From NCBI GenBank assembly GCA_029782365.1, contig JAKOUW010000235.1, forward strand, positions 100,328-164,327: DNA of 64,000 nt, in the 5' to 3' direction. The notes beneath the pieces are model-generated. The model ran no database searches. It had not been told where the DNA came from and saw only the letters and a program-made list of their open reading frames with translations. Shown one piece after another: positions 10,089 through 17,262 of the stretch; position 1 is the first letter of the stretch, and the number at the start of each line of letters is the position of its first letter. This DNA is from Chloroflexota bacterium. GTDB taxonomy: Bacteria > Chloroflexota > Anaerolineae > Anaerolineales > UBA4823. Both the position numbers and the translations under genes were made by a program.

Positions 10089-10122
10089 CCCCATGATGAG
10101 ATCCGTGCGAAGGAGTCCTTCT

Positions 10123-11424
10123 ATGAAATATTCAAAAACACCCTGGAAACGATTGGGATCGATCATTGCAATCCTGGTTTTGCTCGTCACTTCTTTCAGC
10201 AGCGGCCAACCGGCCGCGGCGGCGAACCAGTCGGTTCAGAAAGTTGGGATTGCATGCACAACCGATCCAACCAATACCTTCACCCTCAACGCTCAGAGCG
10301 GCCACATTCTATTGCCCGATGGGAATACCATGTACATGTGGAGTTATTCTCTCGATGGCAAAGCCTTCCAGTATCCTGGACCGGTATTGTGTGTCAATGA
10401 AGGTGCTGTGGTAACGGTCATTCTGAACAACTCGCTGCCTGAACCCGTGTCCATCATGTTCCCGGGTCAAGAAGACGTGCAGGCTGATGGTTCGGATGCC
10501 CAACCCGAGTTTGATGGGTCCAACAACCTGGGTTCCCTAACCAAGTCGGCGGCTGCAAATAATGGAAGTGTCACCTACCAATTTACTGCCAGCCGGCCAG
10601 GAACTTTTATCTATGAATCCGGCACCAATCCGAAAAAGCAGGTGGCGATGGGTTTAACCGGGGCATTGATTGTCCGGCCTGCACTTGGCGCAAAATATGC
10701 TTACAACCGGGCCGACAGCCAATTCACCCCCAGTGAAGAATTCCTGGTTTTCTTATCCGAAATCGACCCCTACCAACATATGGCCGTCGAACAGGGCAAA
10801 GATTACGATATCTCAGGTTACCACACGCACTACTGGCTTTTGAACGGCCGCGGTTTTCCCGATACCATCGCCGACAACTTCGCCACCTGGCTGCCGAACC
10901 AACCCTACGGCGCCCTGGCGCTCATCCATCCCTACGATATCGTGAACCATCCCTACCCGGCCCTGATCCGCTATGTCAACGTTGGAACAGAAGATATACC
11001 GTTCCACCCGCATGGCAATAACGGCCTGGTCATCGGTCGCGATGGCTTCGCTTTGGAAGGCTCCGGTGGACAGGATTTGTCCTTCGAGAAATTCGCCATC
11101 AACATCGGCGCCGGGCAAACCTGGGATGTGCTCTCAAAATGGTACGATGCAGAGAGCTATGATGAACAGATCAATCCGGTACCGGTCACCATCCCAGATG
11201 TTGCCAACCAGACATTTGGTATGTTCTACAGTGGCAGCCCTTACCTGGGTAAGCTCGGTACCCTGCCTCCTGGCGTGAACACATTAAACCAATGCGGCGA
11301 GTACTACATCATTTCGCACAACCATGCTCTGTTCCAGCTTGATGCTTGGGGCATGACAATGGCCGGTCAGATCACTTACCTGCGCATTGACCCGCCACTG
11401 CCCAATAACTGCCCTGTGCCTTAA
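10123..11424 (+). CDS. Two-domain multicopper oxidase-like protein B (copper ligands only in domain 2)
   Basis: A 433-residue paralogue of A. I chose ATG 10123 because AAGGAG lies 7 bases upstream and a Sec signal peptide begins there (SIIAILVLLVTS, AAAA cleavage region). Domain 1 aligns with A, but the ligand sites are lost: SIMFPGQ replaces LHWHGF and FIYESGTN replaces MFHCHVED. Domain 2 keeps what A lacks: FHPHGN (His295, His297) and ISHNHAL (His399, His401). Asn400 stands where the type 1 Cys would be, so no type 1 site is expected. The shared spacing of PGTF, VAMGLTGALIVRP and GRDG segments in A, B and C shows common descent. B therefore carries exactly the four trinuclear histidines missing from A. 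It starts 34 bases after A. Confidence 0.85.
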   Translation: MKYSKTPWKRLGSIIAILVLLVTSFSSGQPAAAANQSVQKVGIACTTDPTNTFTLNAQSGHILLPDGNTMYMWSYSLDGKAFQYPGPVLCVNEGAVVTVILNNSLPEPVSIMFPGQEDVQADGSDAQPEFDGSNNLGSLTKSAAANNGSVTYQFTASRPGTFIYESGTNPKKQVAMGLTGALIVRPALGAKYAYNRADSQFTPSEEFLVFLSEIDPYQHMAVEQGKDYDISGYHTHYWLLNGRGFPDTIADNFATWLPNQPYGALALIHPYDIVNHPYPALIRYVNVGTEDIPFHPHGNNGLVIGRDGFALEGSGGQDLSFEKFAINIGAGQTWDVLSKWYDAESYDEQINPVPVTIPDVANQTFGMFYSGSPYLGKLGTLPPGVNTLNQCGEYYIISHNHALFQLDAWGMTMAGQITYLRIDPPLPNNCPVP

Positions 11425-11453
11425 TCAGCTCGTTGCAGAATAAGGAGAAAACT

Positions 11454-13424
11454 ATGCAAACCAAGAAACGAAATTTATTCAAAATAGTGACCATACTTCT
11501 GCTGGTTACGATGTTGCTCGGCACAGGTCTGTACCGGTGGAATGCGCATGCGGCTGCGACTCTGCCTGCCACCCCCTGCACGGGTTCTGGCACTGTAACC
11601 TGTAAACTCTGGGCTTCAGCTGGCACCATCGCCGTTCCTGGTGTAGGCAATGTCAATGTCTGGGGTTTAAGCAGCACATCGGGAAGCTTGCCCAGTTTGC
11701 CAGGCCCGGTTTTGATCGTCAACCAGGGTGATGTTGTCAAAGTCCGGTTAACCAACAACCTGGCGGAGACAACGTCACTAAACTTCACCGGCCAGGCGAT
11801 GATTCCAGATACGACGGGTGTGGCACCTGGCGGCACGATCACTTATACTTTTACTGCAAGCAAACCTGGCACATTCCTCTATCAGGCTGGTCTGCTGGTG
11901 AATTCACAGCATCAGGTAGCCATGGGTATGTACGGCGCCCTGGTTGTCCGCTCAGGGACCCCGAATCAGGCTTATGCTGGCACAAACAGCGCATTCACCG
12001 ATGAAGCATTGTTGGTTTTGAGCGAAATGGATTTGGCTCTCAACGGCAGCGCCTCACCGGCAGATTTCGATATGCGCACCTACCACCCGACGTATTTCCT
12101 GATCAACGGCAGGTCATACCCCCAGACTGAGCCCATCACAGGAACAGTTGGGAGTCCATTGTTACTGCGATTTGTGAATGCAGGCTTGCAGAGCCACTCC
12201 ATGTCCTTGTTGGGATTGACTCAAAACGTCATTGCAGTCGATGGCAATCCTTATACGTACGATCACAAGTTGGTTGCGGATACATTGTTCCCCGGGCAGA
12301 CTTCGGATGCCGTTGTGAATATGCCCAATTTGCTTGCCTCAGGCGTGCGGCGCTATGCCGTCTTCGATGCCGACTTCATCTTATCTAACAATACCAGCCA
12401 GGGTTTTGGCGGAATGCTGACATTCTTGGCTCTGGAGAACGGTCTGCCATCCGGCACCGACACAGTTGGTCCCCTGACTGCCAACATGACGATCACGCCA
12501 TCAAAAGTGGATGGAGCTACACAGGCTGTTTTGGCAGCTACCGTCAGCGACGCCTTGAGTGGAAATAATAATGTTACCGCGGCAGAGTACTACATTGACA
12601 GCACCGCCAGCGCTCCCACGGCACTTTCAGGCTCGTTTGGAACTCCAACAGTTGCTGTCTCTGCCAATCTTCCGGCTGGCCTGTCCACCGGAGACCACAC
12701 CATCTTCGTGCGAGGCCAGGACAGTGCAGGTAACTGGGGTCCTTTTACATCGAAAGTTCTATCAGTTGACCAGACCGGCCCAGATGTCATCAGCGTCGTT
12801 CTTGTCTCCAATCCTGCCCAGAATAACACGAATGTCACCCTGGAAGTATCCGCGGATGACCGTTCGAAAGGCAACAGCCTGGTCAATTCTGCCGAGTTTT
12901 CGCTGGATGGCGGCGCCTGGACCGCGATGAACTTTGTCACCTCCGCTTCCACATCGTATTTCACAGCCACGATTTCCGCCAGCGGTGCTGGTTCTCATTC
13001 TGTGAATGTCCGGGCAATCGATGAATTTTTGAACACGGGTGCTACAACGTCAGTTTCTTTGATGATCGATAACAGCGGGCCTGCCACTACCCTGGTCACA
13101 GCCTCGCCAAATTCCACAGATGGCCTGGTTGGTCTCAACACAGCCGTTCCCGTGGTGCGCATTCATGCAACCTTCACTGATGCATCTGCTAGAATTGCCG
13201 GTGCAGAGGGTTTCATCGATACCCCTGGCGCAGATGGCACAGGCTTCCCCTTCATCGCCGTCGATGGGCTTTTCACCGATCTATCAGAGGTGGGATACTC
13301 GGATATACCCCTGTCCACCATCTGGCTCTTATCTGCCGGAAACCACACGATCTATGTTCATGCAAAGGATGCCGCCGGCAATTGGGGAGCCTTTGCCAGC
13401 GTAACCGTTACCAAACTGCCCTGA
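11454..13424 (+). CDS. Multicopper oxidase-like protein C without copper ligands, with C-terminal Ig-like domains
   Basis: A 656-residue exported protein. ATG 11454 is preceded by AAGGAG at 6 bases and followed by a Sec signal (FKIVTILLLVTMLLGTG). The first 330 residues align along their length with A and B (LPGPVLIVNQGD, KPGTFLYQAG, VAMGMYGALVVR, FVNAGLQSHSMSLLG, GQGFGGML-like segments), but all ligand positions are changed: SLNFTGQ, LYQAGLL, QSHSMSL, FDADFIL. The last 320 residues form about three bacterial Ig-like repeats with DSAGNWG / DAAGNWG ends, typical of surface-exposed proteins. The likely role is structural: a non-catalytic third subunit or a surface tether for A and B. It is 29 bases after B and clearly in the same operon. 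Confidence 0.8.
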   Translation: MQTKKRNLFKIVTILLLVTMLLGTGLYRWNAHAAATLPATPCTGSGTVTCKLWASAGTIAVPGVGNVNVWGLSSTSGSLPSLPGPVLIVNQGDVVKVRLTNNLAETTSLNFTGQAMIPDTTGVAPGGTITYTFTASKPGTFLYQAGLLVNSQHQVAMGMYGALVVRSGTPNQAYAGTNSAFTDEALLVLSEMDLALNGSASPADFDMRTYHPTYFLINGRSYPQTEPITGTVGSPLLLRFVNAGLQSHSMSLLGLTQNVIAVDGNPYTYDHKLVADTLFPGQTSDAVVNMPNLLASGVRRYAVFDADFILSNNTSQGFGGMLTFLALENGLPSGTDTVGPLTANMTITPSKVDGATQAVLAATVSDALSGNNNVTAAEYYIDSTASAPTALSGSFGTPTVAVSANLPAGLSTGDHTIFVRGQDSAGNWGPFTSKVLSVDQTGPDVISVVLVSNPAQNNTNVTLEVSADDRSKGNSLVNSAEFSLDGGAWTAMNFVTSASTSYFTATISASGAGSHSVNVRAIDEFLNTGATTSVSLMIDNSGPATTLVTASPNSTDGLVGLNTAVPVVRIHATFTDASARIAGAEGFIDTPGADGTGFPFIAVDGLFTDLSEVGYSDIPLSTIWLLSAGNHTIYVHAKDAAGNWGAFASVTVTKLP

Positions 13425-13434
13425 TCTACACCGC

Positions 13435-13470
13435 GGAGGGAGGAGTTCCCATCCAGGAACTCCTCCCTCC
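13435..13470 (+). terminator. Strong 15-bp hairpin after the three MCO genes
   Basis: GGAGGGAGGAGTTCC and GGAACTCCTCCCTCC pair perfectly around CATCCA, 10 bases after the stop of MCO C. There is no T-run, so it may be a partial terminator or mRNA-stabilising 3' hairpin that separates high expression of the MCO genes from the following lipoprotein gene. Confidence 0.55.
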
Positions 13471-13505
13471 ACAAATGTACTGGATTAAAAATGGAGTTCA
13501 GTCAA

Positions 13506-13985
13506 ATGTTCGAAGCGCAACTCGTAAAATTATATAGAAGCAATTATTGGCGAGCGATCTTTTTTTTCACAATAATCTTATTCCTGGCACTCAGCATTTC
13601 TGCATGCGCTTCAGCCCAGTCTGCAACTCAGTCTGCCTCTAATGAAAACCTATCTCAGGCAGTATTGGAAGAAAAATACGGTATCCGCGTCAACTTAATT
13701 GCGGTGACTGCCGCAGGCGGCCTGATCGATGTACGTCTTAAACTGGTAGACCCGGATAAAGCCAAACAATTGCTCAAGGATTCCAACAATTTCCCATCCT
13801 TGTATGTTGCTGATAAATCTGTGTCTTTAAGTGTACCCGACGAGACCAAGAAGCAAGAAATTCAATTTGTAAAAGATGGCGGGGTGTATGTGATGTATCC
13901 CAATTCAGGGGACATTGTTCAACCCGGCTCTACGGTCATGATAGCGTTTGGCTCTATAAAAACTGAGCCATTAACCGTTAAGTAA
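13506..13985 (+). CDS. Lipoprotein of unknown function, shares a domain with the next protein
   Basis: 159 residues. I prefer ATG 13506 (GGAG at 9 bases) over ATG 13491, which has no ribosome site. The N-terminus has a hydrophobic stretch ending in LSISAC, a lipobox with Cys34. The mature part (about 50-159) contains LEEKYGIRVNLIAV...IDVRLKLVDPDKA and ends in PGSTVMIAFG...EPLTVK. The same pattern recurs in the C-terminal part of the next gene product, so the two share one uncharacterised beta-rich domain. It follows the MCO genes after a strong hairpin and is 15 bases from the next start. I do not recognise the domain; a role in assembly or anchoring of the oxidase complex is only suggested by position. 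Confidence 0.7.
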   Translation: MFEAQLVKLYRSNYWRAIFFFTIILFLALSISACASAQSATQSASNENLSQAVLEEKYGIRVNLIAVTAAGGLIDVRLKLVDPDKAKQLLKDSNNFPSLYVADKSVSLSVPDETKKQEIQFVKDGGVYVMYPNSGDIVQPGSTVMIAFGSIKTEPLTVK

Positions 13986-14000
13986 TTGAGAGGCGCGTAT

Positions 14001-14885
14001 ATGAAAACAAAAATCTTACAATGGTTGGCGATCCTCATGATTGTTCAGGTGGGTTTAGTTCATTTCCTCACCGCCCAACAGCAGTATGATGAAGCAGTCT
14101 ATATGGGATTTCTCTTTATTGGGAATTTCTCTGTTTCGCTCCTGGCTGCTTATGGTATTTTTCGACAGAAACCTTGGGGATGGATTTTGGGGATCGCTGT
14201 CGTGCTGGGTTCGCTGGCGGGCTACGCCTGGAGCCGAACGATTGGAATGCCGGGGATGGAAGTCGAAGCGTGGGACGAACCAATGGGCGTAATCTCGATG
14301 GTGGTGGAAGGATCGTTTCTCCTGATTTGCCTGGCTTTATTCCTGTCAGCCAGGCAAACTGCAATCGAAACTGGAAACGGGTGGTTTGAACAAACCTATT
14401 TAGCCCCGATGGCGATCGTGGTGATGATGATTTTCTTCAGCATAGTGATTGCGCTGGGTGATACCAGCAAATCGAGTATGGCGAATATGAATCTTGTCCA
14501 GGCTGATGATTTGCTCAGGGCTTCCCAATTGACCAACGTTGAATTAGAAGAAAAATATGGGGTGCAGATTACCCAGGTATCGATCACCGCATTATCCAGC
14601 ATTGTAGATGTACGCTTGAAGATCATTGACCCGCAAAAAGCGCACCTGTTACTCGACAAACATCCGATCTTATTTGTGGATAACCAAAATGTAATCCACC
14701 CACCCCATTTGCACACTCACTCCGAGTTGAAAGCTGGCAAAATCTTCGTGATGTTCTTTCCGGCTTCCAAAGCGACCATCCACCCTGGCTCACATATCAG
14801 CCTGGCATTTGAACGCGTGGACCAGCCGTTGTTCACGATTGGTCAATCGAATTCATTCGTTACGGAACCTGTGATTGTGAAGTAA
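14001..14885 (+). CDS. Membrane protein with the same C-terminal domain as the preceding lipoprotein
   Basis: 294 residues from ATG 14001 (GAGAGG 7 bases upstream). About five hydrophobic segments lie in the first 155 residues (roughly 8-25, 36-55, 60-80, 98-118, 134-155). Residues 181-294 repeat the domain of the upstream lipoprotein: LEEKYGVQITQVSI...VDVRLKIIDPQKAHLLL...PGSHISLAFE...EPVIVK. Unlike the lipoprotein it has a His-rich insertion, HPPHLHTH (His233, 236, 238, 240), which could bind copper or another metal. Placed after three MCO-like genes, a metal delivery or sensing role is a reasonable guess, not shown. I know no family name for it. Confidence 0.65.
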   Translation: MKTKILQWLAILMIVQVGLVHFLTAQQQYDEAVYMGFLFIGNFSVSLLAAYGIFRQKPWGWILGIAVVLGSLAGYAWSRTIGMPGMEVEAWDEPMGVISMVVEGSFLLICLALFLSARQTAIETGNGWFEQTYLAPMAIVVMMIFFSIVIALGDTSKSSMANMNLVQADDLLRASQLTNVELEEKYGVQITQVSITALSSIVDVRLKIIDPQKAHLLLDKHPILFVDNQNVIHPPHLHTHSELKAGKIFVMFFPASKATIHPGSHISLAFERVDQPLFTIGQSNSFVTEPVIVK

Positions 14886-14898
14886 AATCAGCATTAAG

Positions 14899-16530
14899 AT
14901 GCTCGGTTTTACCCGGAAAATTTTCGCCATCTGCATAGCAATTGGCGCTGTTGTTTTATTCATAACAGGCTGGCGCCCCCCCACCCAGGCCTTATCTGCT
15001 GGGTGGGATTCTTTTTTTGGTCAATCAAACAAAATTGATCCTGCTGTGCAGCAGGCCTTGGATGGCCTGGCTCCGGGTCAAATGATTACCGTGATTGTCA
15101 CCTTCCGAAACCAGGCAAGGCTCCCCATAAATTCCACGCTTCGCCCAGCCAACGCACAACAGACCGTGATTGCACTGTTACAGCGCACAGCCTCCGTCAC
15201 GTTTCAGACAGTCGCCAACGATCTCCAGCCAGGCGTGACTGCCGGTCACATTGGGAAAATTGTGCCGTTCTGGATTTTCAACGGCATGTCGATCACTGCT
15301 ACAGGCGAGGAAATTAAGAAACTGGAAATGCGCAGCGATGTGCTGGAGATTGCACCCGATGAAATAGCCATTGTGCCAGTCGGAGCGCAATCCGTCAACG
15401 GCCCAGCCGCAAACCTGACAGCAATTAACGCCCCGGCGTTGTGGGCATTGGGTTATCAGGGCCAAGGCGTCGTGGTTGCCAACCTGGATTCTGGCGTGGA
15501 TGTGAACCACCCTGACCTAACAAGCCGTTGGCGAGGTGGGACAAACAGTTGGTATGATCCCTATAACCAACATCCAACCACCCCTGCCGATTTGAATGGT
15601 CACGGCACCTGGACGATGGGGGTAATGGTGGCAGGCAGCGCTTCAGGTACTGGGTTAGGCGTCGCCCCGCAAGCCAAATGGATTGCTGCCAAAATATTCA
15701 ACGACAGCGGCTCGGCTACAGCAACCGCCATCCATCTGGCTTTTCAATGGATCTTAGATCCTGACCACAACCCGGCAACCCCAGACGCGCCCCAGGTGGT
15801 AAACAATTCTTGGGCTTATGGCAGCCCCGGCTGTAATCTGGCCTTCCAACCAGACCTGAAAGCCCTGCGGGCCGCAGGGATTGTACCTGTCTTTGCGGGA
15901 GGCAATTATGGCCCCAATCCTTCCACCAGCGTCAGCCCGGCGAATTATCCGGAAGCCCTGGCTGTTGGAGGCATTGATAATTCAGGGATTTTGGACAGCC
16001 AGACAAGCCGTGGGCCGTCCAATTGCGGTGAGACCAATGCGATCTACCCTGAGTTGGTTGCGCCGGATGTCAGCATTCAAACCACGGATCTGCTCGGTGG
16101 TTATATTTCAACCAGCGGAACTTCCTTAGCCGCCCCACATGCCGCAGGCGGCCTGGCGCTGCTGCTCAACGCTTTTCCGGGGTTAAACACCGAAAGCCAG
16201 ATCGCCGCCATTCTAAATACAGCGAAAGACCTGGGCGCAACTGGCCCGGATAACAGTTTTGGTTATGGAGAGCTGGATTTACTGGCTGCTTACAATTGGT
16301 TGGCAGCCGGCAACCGTGTCACTCCTACCCCTGTTCCAACCAACACGCCTACCGCCACAGCGACCATCACGAGTACAGCCACTTCAACCGCGACATCGAC
16401 AGCCACGCCAACGCCCACGGCGACGGATACCGGCACTCCCCCCGCCGCTACCTCTACCGACACGCCAACACCAACCGCCACACCCGCGCCGCCGCCCATT
16501 TTCTTGCCTCTCGTTATCGTTGGCGGCTGA
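14899..16530 (+). CDS. Secreted subtilisin-like serine peptidase (S8) with Thr/Pro stalk and PLV tail
   Basis: 543 residues, starting 13 bases after the preceding stop. A hydrophobic export signal is at about 5-24. An inhibitor I9-like propeptide precedes the S8 catalytic domain, whose triad is visible: Asp197 in NLDSGVDVNHPDL, His235 in NGHGTW, Ser409 in SGTSLAAPHAAGG. After about residue 475 comes a low-complexity Thr/Pro/Ala linker, then a hydrophobic IFLPLVIV end. Such stalk-plus-PLV ends recur in Anaerolineae secreted proteins and probably serve surface attachment. It may mature other exported proteins of this cluster (inference). No clear ribosome site precedes the ATG, so translation may be coupled to the upstream gene. 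Confidence 0.9.
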   Translation: MLGFTRKIFAICIAIGAVVLFITGWRPPTQALSAGWDSFFGQSNKIDPAVQQALDGLAPGQMITVIVTFRNQARLPINSTLRPANAQQTVIALLQRTASVTFQTVANDLQPGVTAGHIGKIVPFWIFNGMSITATGEEIKKLEMRSDVLEIAPDEIAIVPVGAQSVNGPAANLTAINAPALWALGYQGQGVVVANLDSGVDVNHPDLTSRWRGGTNSWYDPYNQHPTTPADLNGHGTWTMGVMVAGSASGTGLGVAPQAKWIAAKIFNDSGSATATAIHLAFQWILDPDHNPATPDAPQVVNNSWAYGSPGCNLAFQPDLKALRAAGIVPVFAGGNYGPNPSTSVSPANYPEALAVGGIDNSGILDSQTSRGPSNCGETNAIYPELVAPDVSIQTTDLLGGYISTSGTSLAAPHAAGGLALLLNAFPGLNTESQIAAILNTAKDLGATGPDNSFGYGELDLLAAYNWLAAGNRVTPTPVPTNTPTATATITSTATSTATSTATPTPTATDTGTPPAATSTDTPTPTATPAPPPIFLPLVIVGG

Positions 16531-16554
16531 GCCGTTCCAAATTTTTGGACGCAA

Positions 16555-17262
16555 TTAACTGGAACTGTGAGTGTTCTTGGGCTGGTAGGTGCTGGTCAGC
16601 CCGTACTGGCGGGCCAGGCTGGCGGCTTCGCGACGGTTTTTCAATTTGAGTTTGTTCAGGATATTCCGGATATGGTGTTTTACCGTATTTTCGGAAAGAA
16701 ACAGATGCTGAGCAATTTCTAGGTTGGTTGCGCCGCTGTCCAGCTCCTTCAAGACATCCATTTCACGCCCACTGAGGCGAGAAAGTAAGTTTTCTTGTTC
16801 CTGAGCTGGTTGCGTATCCCTGGCAAGGTATGAGATCGCCTGGCTCATCATCTTGCGCGAGAAAGCCAGTTCGCCGCGTTCCAAGGCATACAGGCTTGAA
16901 ATCAAGTTAGAGCCGGCAATGTTCTTCAGCATATACCCTTTGGCTCCCAGGCGGATTGCCGAGACAAGCTTTTCTTCGGTTTCATACACAGTCAAGAAGA
17001 TGATTTTGCAATCTGGCAGAATGGGCAAGATGGCGCGCGTGGCATCCAGCCCGGTTCCATCGGGCAATGAGAAATCCATGAGGATAATATCCGGCCTATA
17101 TAGACGCGCTTTTTCGATGCCCTCGAACACAGTACCCACATCTGCAACCACCACAAAGTCGGGGTTACTGCGGAATAAACCGATCAGACCTTCTCGGAAC
17201 AAAACGTGGTCATCGATGACCAGTATGCGTTTAGCGTTCATATTTTTTATCTGTTGATCCAT
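16555..17262 (-). CDS. NarL/FixJ-family response regulator
   Basis: 235 residues. The N-terminal receiver domain has the acidic pair Asp17-Asp18 and phospho-acceptor Asp63 in IILMDFSLPDG; the conserved Thr/Lys positions (IIFLTVY, GAKGYMLK) are present. The C-terminal LuxR-type helix-turn-helix is clear: LSGREMDVLKELDSGATNLEIAQHLFLSENTVKHHIRNILNKL. The ATG overlaps the sensor-kinase stop by one base (TGATG), so the two are translationally coupled and form a cognate pair. An inner ATG (17241) lacks a ribosome site. It faces the subtilisin gene tail to tail. Targets are unknown; the adjacent exported oxidase cluster is the obvious candidate. Confidence 0.92.
   Translation of the reverse strand: MDQQIKNMNAKRILVIDDHVLFREGLIGLFRSNPDFVVVADVGTVFEGIEKARLYRPDIILMDFSLPDGTGLDATRAILPILPDCKIIFLTVYETEEKLVSAIRLGAKGYMLKNIAGSNLISSLYALERGELAFSRKMMSQAISYLARDTQPAQEQENLLSRLSGREMDVLKELDSGATNLEIAQHLFLSENTVKHHIRNILNKLKLKNRREAASLARQYGLTSTYQPKNTHSSS

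Noticed and set aside
8709..13424. Copper nitrite reductase identity for the MCO genes
   Set aside because: Protein A has the Cys-to-His spacing of a NirK-like type 1 site, but also the flanking HCH and HxH pairs of a trinuclear site, and B supplies the complementary pairs; the type 2 site of NirK does not use this set.
16320..16500. Tandem repeat or CRISPR-like array at the end of the subtilisin gene
   Set aside because: It is low-complexity Thr/Pro/Ala coding sequence, not regular repeats with spacers.
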